From Ilyonectria destructans (lineage: Eukaryota; Ascomycota; Sordariomycetes; Hypocreales; Nectriaceae), in the NCBI GenBank assembly GCA_020740775.1, contig JAHEWK010000020.1, positions 248,001 through 312,000 of the forward strand: a stretch of 64,000 nucleotides of DNA, given 5' to 3'. Each line of letters begins with the position of its first letter. Position 1 is the first letter of the stretch. A program made the translations under genes and the position numbers. The notes below the pieces were generated by a model that had not been told where the DNA came from, searched no databases, and saw only the letters and a list, made by a program, of their open reading frames with translations. Below, one piece after another: positions 29,843-39,571 of this stretch.

Positions 29843-30608
29843 TTCATTGGGGAAATGGGGGGGCCGGGGGGGTTTCTTTGCGGATTGTCTGAGAGAGCAG
29901 TACTACTTGTGTATTACGTATAGCGACTATGCGGCTGCCTTCATCTCTCAGCGTCATCCGTAACCTTAACCTCGAGAGCTTAATAGAACGTTTTAGCTCT
30001 GCTGCTGACTTTCTCAGGCACCACAACGGTGAAGCCGCCTTTTAACTTTGACCTACTATAGTATGCCTCTTCTACTGTACAATAGTTGCGTTTTCGCCGG
30101 GTGACGATGAATTGGGGGTTGTACAAGGAGCAGGAAAGGACTTAACTGGCGGGGAGGGCGTACATCTCGTTGACAGAGAGTGGAAGGATCCGCTTAACGC
30201 ATGTGCGGATTTAGAAGGCGTGGCGGAGTTTAACGGCCGGGGTGGCGCCGGTTGCGACACGCTGCGGACATCATGTCCGCAGCGATGGCAGGGAATGGGG
30301 GATGCCAAGGCCTGCAGAAGAACAAACTTTAAGGATAATATAGATTTATAAGCAAGCGAGAATAATTATTCCGAGGTACTCACTACTCCACTTTAGAAAT
30401 AACCCTAAGACAAGTCCACACCTGCAAGCTCTGATGTTTCAGTTGTTACAATTACGTATAAATAGTTTCCATTATTCCTTACTCTGTATTTAAAGGCTCT
30501 CAACACCCTGTAAGAAACAGAAGAGGACTCTCCCTTATCGGTCTCCAAGGCCAACTCCCACCTTTCTCTACCACTTGATAAAACGAAACTCATCTGTTAG
30601 TCTCTAAC
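29843..30608. other. Intergenic, nothing recognised
   Basis: A G-run (29856-29875) follows the SDR stop. Minus-strand frames at 30026-29844 and 30308-30072 have no family features. A GACATCATGTCCGCAGCG segment near 30268 forms a short inverted repeat (GCGGACATCATGTCCGC), a possible operator-like palindrome. Confidence 0.35.
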
Positions 30609-31850
30609 ATGGCCTACCCACGCACCTGCCGCTCCTTCCGTCGTACTGAATCCCTCTACCCACTTTCTGTTGTACCCTCCACCGAAACACTCCCAGAGAC
30701 GCTCGGACTTCACGACGTCGTCATCCGCATCCATGCCGTCTCGCTTAACTTCCGCGATGTCGCCATGCTGCACGAAGGCCGCTACCCCGCGCCGGCCGAA
30801 CGCCGAGGCATACCTGCGTCGGACTGCGCGGCGGAGGTTGTGGCGGTTGGAGACGAGGTGAAGGAATTTAAGACTGGGGATCACGTGGCCCCAGTCTTCA
30901 ACATGACAAATCTGGACGGCACTGAAAGGGATATCGATGCAGTGGCCCTTGGTGGCGATGGCCCGGGGGTGCTCACAGAATTTGCGGTATTCGAAGATAA
31001 GTTCTTGGTGAAGCTGCCGCAGCATTTATCTTGGGAGGAGGTAGGTCGAGTCCTGAGGGCGGTCGTGGGCGGTTATGTGGAGTCGGCTGATTGATTTGAA
31101 CAGGCATCGACGGTTGCGTGTGCGGGACTGACGGCCTGGATGTCGCTTGATTCGCTGAAACATTTGAACGAGGACACGGCCGTGCTGTTGCAAGGTGAGA
31201 CAATACGTTACTGCGTTCTGTTGATCCCTTTGCTGACGGCTGGAAAGGCACCGGCGGCGTCAGCATGTTTGCGCTGCTGATATGTCTTGCGGCCGGCATC
31301 AAACCAATCATAACTTCTTCTTCAGACGCCAAGCTTGAAAAGGCTAAACAGCTTGGCCATAGTGTACAAGGAATCAACTACAAGAGGCACGCGGACGTTG
31401 CAGCGGAAGCGTTGCGTCTCACTGGCGGCAACGGGGTAGACTATGTTGTTAACAACACGGGGCCAGCTTCCCTCCCCTCCGACTTTCAGGCTTTGCGTAA
31501 AAAGCACGGTACTGTTTCATTTGTAGGATTTCTAGAAGGCTTCCAGGCCGACTGGAATCCTAGTGTGCTCCTAACCCTTTTAACAAAGGCAGCTAAGATT
31601 CAGTAAGTTATCACACTGCTACCCTCGTTCGCTTCCCTATAGAAATTGAACTTTTACTAATCCTTGGTTTCTTAGGGGCATCCAAGTAGGATCAAAGAAG
31701 GAGTTTGAGGAATTGAACAGGTTTCTAGAGGAGAAAAAAGTCCGGCTTGACTCGATTATTGATAAAACTTTCGCTTTTGAGGATTCCGCTGCAGCATTCG
31801 ACTATCTTTACTCGGGATTACATGTAGGGAAGGTTGTGATTAAGCTCTAG
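30609..31850 (+). CDS. MDR-family oxidoreductase (zinc-type ADH-like / quinone reductase group), four exons
   Basis: Exons 30609-31040, 31104-31194, 31248-31602 and 31676-31850 join in phase to 350 residues. The N-terminal GroES-like fold is visible (SLNFRDVAML, PASDCAAEVVAVGDEV, GDHVAP). The Rossmann fold begins with QGTGGVSMFAL near residue 175, followed by a VVNNTGP segment. The catalytic-zinc ligands of classical ADHs (Cys in CGTD, GHE) are absent: 'FRD' and 'PASD' replace them, so this is the zinc-independent medium-chain branch. It probably reduces an enone or carbonyl with NADPH. All introns have GT-AG ends. It continues the redox gene series of 17-31 kb. Confidence 0.88.
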
Positions 31851-32556
31851 ATATGTAAAACTGTTTAATATCTCTCATAAGCTAGAGCCTAGTCACAGGC
31901 GCCTCAGCTTTATTAAAGCGATCTTTATAGTACTTAAGTATAGTGCTATGGTTCCTTCTGTTCATGACTGGAGGGGAGGTACGATGGATCCGACTAGTAA
32001 GAAGTAGAAGTTATAGGAAGGAAGGTTCCAATGATAATAAGGTCAGGATTGGCTGTTAGAAAGATAGCTTCTACCTTGGTACTCACGTCTTAAGAGTCAC
32101 TTGTGGCATGGTCCTAAGGTATAAGTTGTAAAGTAGAAGTTGATGTCCTCTACCTAATGATGGCTAGAAGCTACCTAGATAAAGAAGGAATATCCACAAG
32201 ACTAAGTCTCTCCTTAGGATAAGTTAGTTAAGGTTATTTTGTATATAATTAAAAACAACTCGACATTTCTTACAGTGCATCGCGGTTTATTGTGGTGATA
32301 TGCTCGCTTTCTCAATACTCGAAAGTAGATTAAAGCAACCCAATAGGAAAAACATAACAATCTTTTCATACAATTGGAGGCATCATACCTAATGCCCCGT
32401 ATCACGATAACCATTTCTAATAAGCTTCACAACCGCATCGCAATAGGCATCGGCAGTTTCGTCATGCCTCGACTCGCGGTTTATTTATTCCCCTCTTGGC
32501 ATATAGCTCTATATTTAAAACTTCGATTCCAAGTCTCGTGATTTTCGCGCGAAGAC
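31851..32556. other. AT-rich degenerate intergenic region
   Basis: No gene is seen. The sequence is rich in TA dinucleotides and short purine/pyrimidine runs (AGAAGTAGAAG, AAGGAAGG), as in decayed repeat DNA. Nothing else is recognised. Confidence 0.45.
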
Positions 32557-33705
32557 CTACTGATCTCTTTTGTCTGATAGTAAGGAGTGCAGAAGACTGC
32601 CCCCCTGGACCGCTAAACTTAGACAATCGTCTGCCAGACCATGACACCAAGCGTCGCCACCCTCGGCATCTCCCATTGCATTCAGAAATATCCGAAGGTA
32701 AGAAGCGTGGAACAAAACCCTCACAAGGCTTAAGCATCGCTGACCGAGGCGGAAGTGGAAAACCCTTCGCAAATCGCCGTGCAGATCCCCGACAGACAAA
32801 TCAGTACCGCACTGCGGCGCCCACCAGGGCAGCCTATCCACAGGCTCATGCCAGTTATTACAACTTGTCTGTCCCTCCAGGCAATAAAACGGCATCCATC
32901 TAGCACCTCGAAAAAAGACGCATATTTGACAGTACTGGTCCTGTCTGGCATGCTGCTCGGTCCAATCGCAAACGAGGGTGTGAAAATGTAGAACAAAGCG
33001 TTCACGCAGCTCAAGCAATAGTTCGCTGAGAACCCGGTCTGCTTCTTGGACCGTCTCTTCACTCAGCGTTGTGGGCATCGCTCCCCAAAGCTTATTCCCG
33101 GGGTTGGTTGGGTTAAGCGATCGCAGCCACCGCAATATGGCCATGCGCTGTGTGATGACTTGCCTCACTGCAGTATCTGGGAAAATAATGAAGCGATTCC
33201 GGGGGATATCGGCATTGATGCTCCTTTCATTCAAAGGTCCAACACGTTCTGCGCTGCTTGAGCCGAAATGACAAGAGCATGTTGTTTGATCCGTCGACTG
33301 CATGATTGACAATGTATTTACGTCCAAGGAGGTCGTTAAACTAGCTAAGATAAGTTCCTTTGGTTCAGATGCGAGAGCAATAGGGGGGATTTTACCTAAT
33401 TGTGTGAAGGGCCTTCTTGGATTTTTGATGGCTGCAATAGACTGAGGTAGAATAAGCTCTGAAAGGGAAATGGGGGCAGCGGTCCCACTTTTTATACTCA
33501 TGTTGTTTTTCATCGCAACACAGCGAGATCTGATAGTCAAGGAGCCTGCACGGACCAATTTCGTTGTGTTGCGACGCAGAACGGACGGAGGGGTATTTGT
33601 ACAGTACGTTGGGATGCCACAATCGCCGTTACCATTTTTGGAGACTCCTTCAAGGGTGGCGCAGACCATCGCGATGGGAACTGAGCCAGTTCCAAGTCGC
33701 GACAA
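32557..33705 (-). CDS. Long orphan open frame inside a repeat
   Basis: The minus strand is open for 382 codons, far longer than expected by chance at this composition, yet I recognise no domain. The central part has an amphipathic acidic segment (TTLSEETVQEADRVLSELLLELRERF, shown here only to note its heptad-like Leu pattern, about residues 210-235) and a C/H-rich stretch (CSCHF near 165; YCQICVFF near 257). The region just outside its start (33692-33757) is repeated, inverted, at 26865-26934. This points to a mobile or multicopy sequence. It could be a retroelement or transposon accessory gene, or antisense to a decayed gene. Confidence 0.35.
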   Translation of the reverse strand: MSRLGTGSVPIAMVCATLEGVSKNGNGDCGIPTYCTNTPPSVLRRNTTKLVRAGSLTIRSRCVAMKNNMSIKSGTAAPISLSELILPQSIAAIKNPRRPFTQLGKIPPIALASEPKELILASLTTSLDVNTLSIMQSTDQTTCSCHFGSSSAERVGPLNERSINADIPRNRFIIFPDTAVRQVITQRMAILRWLRSLNPTNPGNKLWGAMPTTLSEETVQEADRVLSELLLELRERFVLHFHTLVCDWTEQHARQDQYCQICVFFRGARWMPFYCLEGQTSCNNWHEPVDRLPWWAPQCGTDLSVGDLHGDLRRVFHFRLGQRCLSLVRVLFHASYLRIFLNAMGDAEGGDAWCHGLADDCLSLAVQGGSLLHSLLSDKRDQ

Positions 33706-33959
33706 GAGGGTCGGGTCCTTAGAGCTATGATTGGCTCAAAAACTGGAACGGGGCGCGTTTTAGTCAAGACGGATTGAGGAGGAGAATCGCCGGAGAACGG
33801 TTAATACCTAGGCCCGGGGTCCGCCCTCACGGACTTTCCAGACTAGGACTTTGGGCACTCGATAGTTGAGGGCTATTCTCCGATGAGGAGAGGGGGTGGG
33901 CCTAGGTGGGACCGCTTGTTAGTCAAGCTGGCGGGTAATCATAAAGCCTTTCCTCCGCA

Positions 33960-34290
33960 CCCGCGAATCTTCCACCAAACTTCCGCACCAAACTTCCGCA
34001 CCAAACTTCCACAAAAGTCTCCGCTACTCGACCCACGACTCTCAGCCAACGGTTCTTCAGGTTACGTTCCAGGGATCAATTGTGATATGGCCAGCCCGGA
34101 ATTCGGCGTTTGCACAGGAGCCAGCCCCTCGCAGCAAGGATTCCGCATACCTGACGCACCTGACTCGTCGAGGGCTTTCCCCGCCATCAACCCGAACATG
34201 GTATCATCCCTCCCGCTGAGTGAGCATAAAGCCTGCTTTGGATGTGCATCGGCGAAAAGGGCGTGCAAGAAGCCAAGCTGCCAACGGCAG
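33960..34290 (+). pseudogene. Truncated duplicate of the Zn2Cys6 regulator (5' part only)
   Basis: The sequence first matches the leader of the 18437-19738 gene (CTTCCGCACCAAACTTCC, ACCCACGACTCTC, CAGCAAGGATTC). It then codes MVSSLPLSEHKACFGCASAK and KPSCQRQ, parallel to the intact MMSPLPLSERKACLGCAKAK and MPSCQRC. One residue of the cysteine spacing is lost and the sequence stops before the fifth cysteine, where the dispersed repeat (AGCGCTCTCAACAAG) takes over. It cannot make a zinc cluster protein. Confidence 0.8.
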
Positions 34291-34425
34291 CGCTCTCAAC
34301 AAGTCAAGACAAGACAAGCCAGAGCTCTGGCTTGTCTTGTCTTGATAACTTAGCGGTCTGTCTTGACTTGACTTGGCTTGACTTGATATCTTGTCAAGCC
34401 TATTCAAGACGTGTTAGTAAGCAGG
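34291..34425 (+). repeat. Dispersed repeat, copy C, with perfect 38-nt palindrome
   Basis: It starts with the same AGCGCTCTCAACAAG edge as copies A and B and consists of CAAGACAAG/CTTGACTTG units. Positions 34306-34343 form a perfect palindrome centred on AGAGCTCT, so the arm can fold completely. Further TTGACTTGACTTGGCTTGAC units follow. It cuts off the duplicated regulator fragment. Confidence 0.7.
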
Positions 34426-34675
34426 CCGGCCATCGTGAGCAGGGATGGACATCTTACGAATCGAATGCATCTCCCGCAGATTCATATCGAATCGAATGTG
34501 CCTTCCGTAGATTCGATATCTATCGAAAACCAAGACTCGATAGAACGACCAATCGCGATGCAGGTAGCTGGTACCTGGGTTCAATGGTAATTTGGGCTTG
34601 GGTTAAGGTCCCTGTGACAAAAAGCGATGGATGAACCTGGGAAAATGATGAATACCATACTGGTCAATACATTTG
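34426..34675. other. Spacer with ATCGAAT motif repeats
   Basis: Between 34455 and 34545 the motif ATCGAAT/AGATTCGATAT recurs four to five times in alternating orientation, giving several short inverted repeats. No gene is seen. TSD copy ATTTG at 34671-34675 borders the solo LTR. Confidence 0.4.
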
Positions 34676-34825
34676 TGTTGGAGGAAACTACCTATTTGTC
34701 TCTAGAAGGTTCTGTGGTCATTACGACCCCTGTCAGCTAGGTCTATATAAGACCTAGGCTTCCGCTCCTTCTGTAGCTAGAGAGAAGATCAATTCATTCC
34801 TTAAGGGCTGCGCGTGCGGACAACA
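34676..34825 (+). repeat. Solo LTR (150 bp)
   Basis: The sequence runs from TGTTGGAGGAAAC to GCGGACAACA, giving TGTTG...CAACA ends. It is flanked by ATTTG on both sides (34671-34675 and 34826-34830). A TATATAAG box lies at about 34745, so the orientation is plus. The size and ends fit a short Copia-type LTR. There is no adjacent internal region. Confidence 0.85.
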
Positions 34826-35310
34826 ATTTGACTTATCTAGTAGACTTAGAGAGTGATATTATTCGGTTGGGACCTCTTTCTTCGCCTGGGTTTGGATCCG
34901 GATAAAATCTTCCCGGATCTTTCACCTTCAAATGGCAGTTGTTTGATACAGGACAGACATTATTCAGGATGTGAGATAGACATAAGACCCAAGCCGGAAA
35001 TATTGGTCTGATCATACAAAAACTAGCACCGATAGAAAGCCCTCGGCGACAGAAATCTAGAGGGACTAATTTTTTGTCTGCATTTCTTCCATTCTACAGA
35101 AAAATCGGCATCTGTTCTTGTTGCTCATGTGGGAGCAATTGCTCGAAGTATCCCTCCCTACCCTATACCCCGCGAAAAGTAGCAAACGCGTCGCTTCCGG
35201 CTGCGGCGGATCTCGTGTTCAGGGTCGAGGGCTGGCTGGCCGTCTCGGTAACTGCTTCCGAGAGGGCGGTCACCGAAGAGGTATCGTCAATATCGGACAT
35301 CTTGACGGTG
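34826..35310. other. Spacer, nothing recognised
   Basis: No gene is assigned. The minus-strand open frame of copy B (35558-35163) extends into this part as a Ser/Thr/Ala-rich tail with a stop at 35163. It has no recognised domain. Confidence 0.35.
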
Positions 35311-35540
35311 ATGAGCGTGGTGCTCGGGGCTAACTTTTGGCCGTGCCAGCAGGATTTTACCATCCAAGCCACCGTGGCTATGACCACCATAGGGTCCCTG
35401 CTTACCAAGCCGGTATCAAGACAAGTCAAGCCAGCTAAAAAAGCCGTCTTGATTGATAAGATGGTCATCTTGACTTGGCTTGACTTGACTTGGCTTGTCT
35501 TGTCTTGGTTAGGCTTGTCTTGTTGAGAGCGCTGGCCAAC
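35311..35540 (-). repeat. Dispersed repeat, copy B
   Basis: This is the reverse-complement partner of copy A (7826-8046): the same AGCGCTCTCAACAAG edge, CAAGTCAAG units, GGCTTGACTTGTCTTGATA arm and CAGGGACCCTATGGTGGTCA segment. Unlike copy A it continues past GGCCAAAAGT into TAGCCCCGAGCACCACGC. It therefore shows the sequence that the Copia element interrupted at 8046. Confidence 0.75.
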
Positions 35541-36712
35541 GGTGCGCTGAAAGGGCATTGATTGTCAGTATCCAACGACGCGGAGGTACTTCCGTGCTCG
35601 GCCAGCATCTGCCTGACGACCAGCATCAGTACAATAAACGCCCCTAGCCAGCATGTAGACTATCCACGGCTGCAGGGCCCCGAAAGACGGGCGGAACATA
35701 CTAACACATCGATGAACGAGCTGGAGACCTAGGCGAGTGAGAACGAGGGTGCAGCTATGTGTAAGGTTTAGTGCTGTGTGCGCTACAGTGCTCTTATTAA
35801 CAGTTGTGAGGTGCTGTTGGATAGCTCGTATGACCACTTGATGACCTTGAACGTGTGTGTGTATTGTATATCTGTTCACTGTAGCTCCCGCCCCTTGAGG
35901 TCCGGGAGGTCTAGCTTTCCTTTTCTTCCTAATACCGGCTATCCGGCCGGAGGCTCGGCGAGCCCCTTTCGAGTCGGTCCCGACACCCCCTATTTCTCAC
36001 GTGACTCCCTGGAGCCCTGGTGTTCCAACATGCCTCCAATTCAACAGGTGCAGTATCCGCACGTAATGCGGACACTGGTTGATCTTTTGGTCTATTAGGA
36101 TGATTGATACACTTCTCAGTCTTCTTACACTATATACTGCTTTAACCCTAGGCCTTTGCATAGTTCCCTGCAACTTAGAGGCTAGACTAGGAGTCTTAAG
36201 AATTGGTTACGCTAGTAGGTTAAAGAGAGCAATAATTTATTTATCTGTAAGTAGCTTTACTTCAATATAGTGTGTTGGGGATTTCGGACTTCTGGGGTTT
36301 AATGACAGTGGGTATGATAGCTCTCAGCGTCGCCTACTTAAAGCAACCGAACCGCCCCGTTAGTGGACGGGGCATGCTATTCCCCTTCTAAAATGAATTT
36401 TACTACTCTTGGTCGACACTTCTTCTTTTACCTGGCTTGACGTGAGAAAGCTGTCGCAGCAGCTAGTGATGCTTCCAGTCTAATCTTTTGACTTCCCTTT
36501 GCTAAATACCTTTTGATTAACCAGACCCTGCTTTCCAATTCTCAATCCCCTTTCCCCTAAACTTACACAATCCCCATTTCAATCCTCCTTTTCAGACCTC
36601 TAGGGTAAGCTCCTTTGTCTTGGATAGGGGTGTACACTGAAGTGTGCATTTCACCAACAAAATAGGCTTGCTCTTATATTACTATCTAATAATAAATACT
36701 AGCAATAATTAC
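35541..36712. other. Intergenic, nothing firm
   Basis: Non-coding sequence grades into AT-rich DNA after about 36100. Short frames (35879-35565 minus, 35778-36098 plus) overlap antisense and have no family features. CCGCCCCGTTAGTGGACGGGGC at 36352-36373 contains a short GC-rich inverted repeat. Confidence 0.35.
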
Positions 36713-37569
36713 TTAGGGAATTGATAGAGACGCATGACGCTTTTGATACAGACGCATGACTCTTACAGACGCATGACTTTCTAGAGCTGCGATTGGCCAA
36801 CGTTAAAATTGTTAGTGCACCTGGATTCTGTCGCCCACACTCTAAGTACCTTCAGCTAATGGCTGTAATCTCTCCACATTCCAACTACAGCATGCATCTT
36901 AGTGGGAAGTCGAAATAAATCCACACACGCCAGGCTGGCGCTACAAGGAAGTAAGCCGAGTAGCACACACGCCAGTGTTCGGGTCAGTAAATTAGCCAGC
37001 GGTCGGAGGTTGCAACCGATCATTCGAAGAACGAGGAGTCAATGGGAGCTAGCTGACAGCGATGAGGACACTCTTCCGTGCATAGTGGTCAGGAGGTAGA
37101 ATAGAGGGAATCTTTCAATTAATAACAAGACCTCTTATGTTGCCTTGTCGCGGTGCAGAGCGCTGGGAAGACTTAAAGTGAGAATACTGTTAGATTGGAC
37201 CATGCACCCGGCATCAGACCGGGTGGGTCATGTGATCAGTTGCCTAGCACTTTGCCACAAGGCTTAGGAAGCAGCTTCTAGCTGATTCTACACAGCACAG
37301 AACAGGTATATAAAGCTTGCTCTGATACCTCAGAATAAGAAGAGAGGAGGAGAATACAGATATACAATATAATATACACGATTAATATCAGAGTGCTACG
37401 CTAGCTTTCCGACAAATACAGCCGTGTTAGGAGCGTTGGTCACACTGCATTTGCCAAAAAGTATTTTTAGGTAGGGCTGTGACTGGCCAATCGCAGCTCT
37501 AGAAAGTCATGCGTCTGTAAGAGTCATGCATCTGTATCAAAAGCGTCATGCGTCTCTATCAATTCCCTA
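36713..37569. repeat. Large inverted repeat pair enclosing a solo LTR
   Basis: 36713-36804 and 37478-37569 are inverted copies of about 90 bp with very few differences (TTAGGGAATTGATAGAGACG at the outer end, AGAGCTGCGATTGGCCA at the inner end). Each arm holds three AGACGCATGAC motifs about 20 bp apart. The arms could be the ends of a non-autonomous DNA transposon of about 857 bp. No target duplication was identified. The solo LTR at 37188-37414 lies inside. Confidence 0.65.
37188..37414 (+). repeat. Solo LTR (227 bp)
   Basis: The sequence runs from TGTTAGATTGGACC to GCTTTCCGACA and is flanked by AATAC on both sides (37183-37187 and 37415-37419). A TATATAAAG box at about 37309 gives plus orientation. 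No internal region is present. The ends and promoter layout fit a Copia-type LTR. Confidence 0.85.
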
Positions 37570-37865
37570 AATTAAGTCTATTTAATTAAATTATTTATTT
37601 TAAAAATAATAATTAAAATTATAAAAAAAGTTTAATTAAATATTATAAAGTAATTTAAGCCTAATTTATTATATTAAAATTCTATGGAAATAAATATTAT
37701 AAGTAGGCTTAATTAGTTTTTCTAATAGCTAATTATTTTAATTTAAGTTAATTAAGTTTTAAATTTACCTTAAATTAAAAGTTTCTATTTTAATTTACTT
37801 AATTTTAAAAAATCCTAAAGTAGAACTTTTAGTTAATACATGTAGTATTTTTTTTTAGCTAACAT
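37570..37865. other. Very AT-rich block
   Basis: The sequence is almost entirely TAATTAAA/TTTAATT-type. No gene is seen. It is consistent with heavily mutated repeat DNA. Confidence 0.6.
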
Positions 37866-38336
37866 TATAATGAGTGAGGGCGGGAACAGAGGACACTAAG
37901 AACACACAACCCACCCAGAGGCAGAGCTGTGATGACCGCAATAGTGTTGTGACGGGAAGAGTGGGCAGAGTCGGGATCAAATTCTTGATAAGTAGCCCAA
38001 TTGAGCAAAAATGACGAACCTCTCAGCTGATACCATTTGATCAAATGGATCTCTGAGGGGTCTCAAAAGAATAGGCCAAAAGACTGTCAATTGAAAATGA
38101 GATACTCGATGCGTGATGCTAGGTTGATGTTGTGTGATGATATAGGCATGATGCCTGCTAATAGACCTTGCACGAGGTCTCCCAATTTATGGCCCCAATG
38201 GGTCAAGCCACTGGTCCCTATCTGGTACGGTATTTCCTGTTGAAGGAAGCCGTCAATCTTAGCCCTAGTCGCGGCAAGGATCTGATAAAATGACCTTATC
38301 CCCCAAAAGACCGGAAATCCCCGACTCAATAATATT
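37866..38336. repeat. LTR-like diverged repeat, left copy
   Basis: The start TGAGTGAGGGCGGGAACAGA and end CGACTCAATA match 38868-39353 in the same orientation. Shared internal blocks are ACACACAACCCACCCA, ATACCATTTGATCAAA, CCAATGGGT, TTTCCTGTTGAAGGAAGC and GCGGCAAGGATCTGAT. It could be an LTR or another repeat unit. No coding frame of note is present. Confidence 0.6.
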
Positions 38337-38380
38337 TGTAAAATAGGGTAAAATTAATTTAAAATAGAAAATAAAAGCTA

Positions 38381-38805
38381 ACGAACATGATAAGCGAGCG
38401 GCGCAGACAAGCGAGCGTCGCACTTGGATTTTCACCTTAAATCGCGATTTTAAAATAATTCTTAAAAACTCAAACTAAGCCTAAAGTAGCTATAATTTTA
38501 AATACAGCTTATTTAAAATATATTTTATTTTTAAGAGCTTTTTTAAGCTATATATACTTATAGCGCTAGTAGTATAAAATTCGCACTGTTTCTTTTACTA
38601 TTTTTATTTATAACTAGTTTCATAAATTAGTTACAAATATAAAGAAAATAACATTTCATGACTTTCTTTCTTAAAAACCTAACGTTAATTCTCTAGAAAT
38701 TTACTAATTAAATAGCCTGTTTTAGAAAATCTAAAATTTACACTTTTAGCTGTACAGTATAGGTGCGACGCTCGCTTGTTTGCGACGCTCGCTTATCATA
38801 TACGT
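38381..38805. mobile_element. Fot1/pogo-type MITE (425 bp), TA-flanked
   Basis: Inverted repeats of about 45 bp start ACGAACATGATAAGCGAGCG on the left, and the right end, reverse-complemented, starts ACGTATATGATAAGCGAGCG. TA dinucleotides flank both sides (38379-38380, 38806-38807). The pattern ACGT-x-ATGATA(A/G)GCGAGCG, then a second GCGAGCG block, then GCACTT, is the same as in the autonomous element at 61660-63520, but diverged. The inside is AT-rich and non-coding. It is probably a non-autonomous relative. Confidence 0.85.
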
Positions 38806-38867
38806 TAGCTTTTTTTAAGTAGATAAAACTCTTAATTATTAGATTTATTATAGACTATTTAATTAAA

Positions 38868-39353
38868 TAGTGAGTGGTGGGCGGGGACAAGAGACACTAG
38901 AAACACACAACCCACCCAAAAAGCAGCTTGTGTGATGACTGAAGGAGTGATGTGTCTGCTATGGCAGATAGGGGTCGGGACCAAAGGCGGGAAAGATAGA
39001 TCAAATGAATAGGTCCAAAGGTTGCTGGGTCTAATACCATTTGATCAAACGGTTCACTAAAAGAGACATGAAGAAAATGGGCTAGAAAGACTGTAAATTG
39101 AGCTGAAGACTGATCATGACTGAGGGTATACCCAGACAGCTATTCTAGTGATGATCTTGCAAGAGGGATCTTGCCTGATTCTATCTACACATCCAAAGCT
39201 CTTTTATGGTCCCAATGGGTTAGGCCACTAGTCCCTGTGCGGTGCAGCCTTTCCTGTTGAAGGAAGCTGCAGCAGTCTTAGCCCTAGCTGCGGCAAGGAT
39301 CTGATCAAATGACCAACATCCCCAAAGACCGTAAATCCCCTACTCAATAGATA
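38868..39353. repeat. LTR-like diverged repeat, right copy
   Basis: This is the direct-repeat partner of 37866-38336. The flank AATAG before the start recurs as AATAG at its end (CTACTCAATAG), which is compatible with a 5-bp duplication around a solo LTR. The two copies differ a lot, so either they are an old LTR pair with the internal region lost, or two independent solo LTRs of one family. Confidence 0.6.
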
Positions 39354-39571
39354 GTGTTTAAAGCAGTAATAATATTGATAATTTCTTATACTAATTATCT
39401 AAACTAGCTGGAAGAGGAGTTATTAGACCTCCCTTCTGACTAAGGTTAGAATATCAATCTATTAGAGGTTTCGTAATATAGAGTTATATTCCAACACTAT
39501 GAAAGTAAATATCGCGGGCTTTGCCTGTGTCTTGTAGTGAGGCTCTGACACTCTAACTTTAATTCCCCCCG

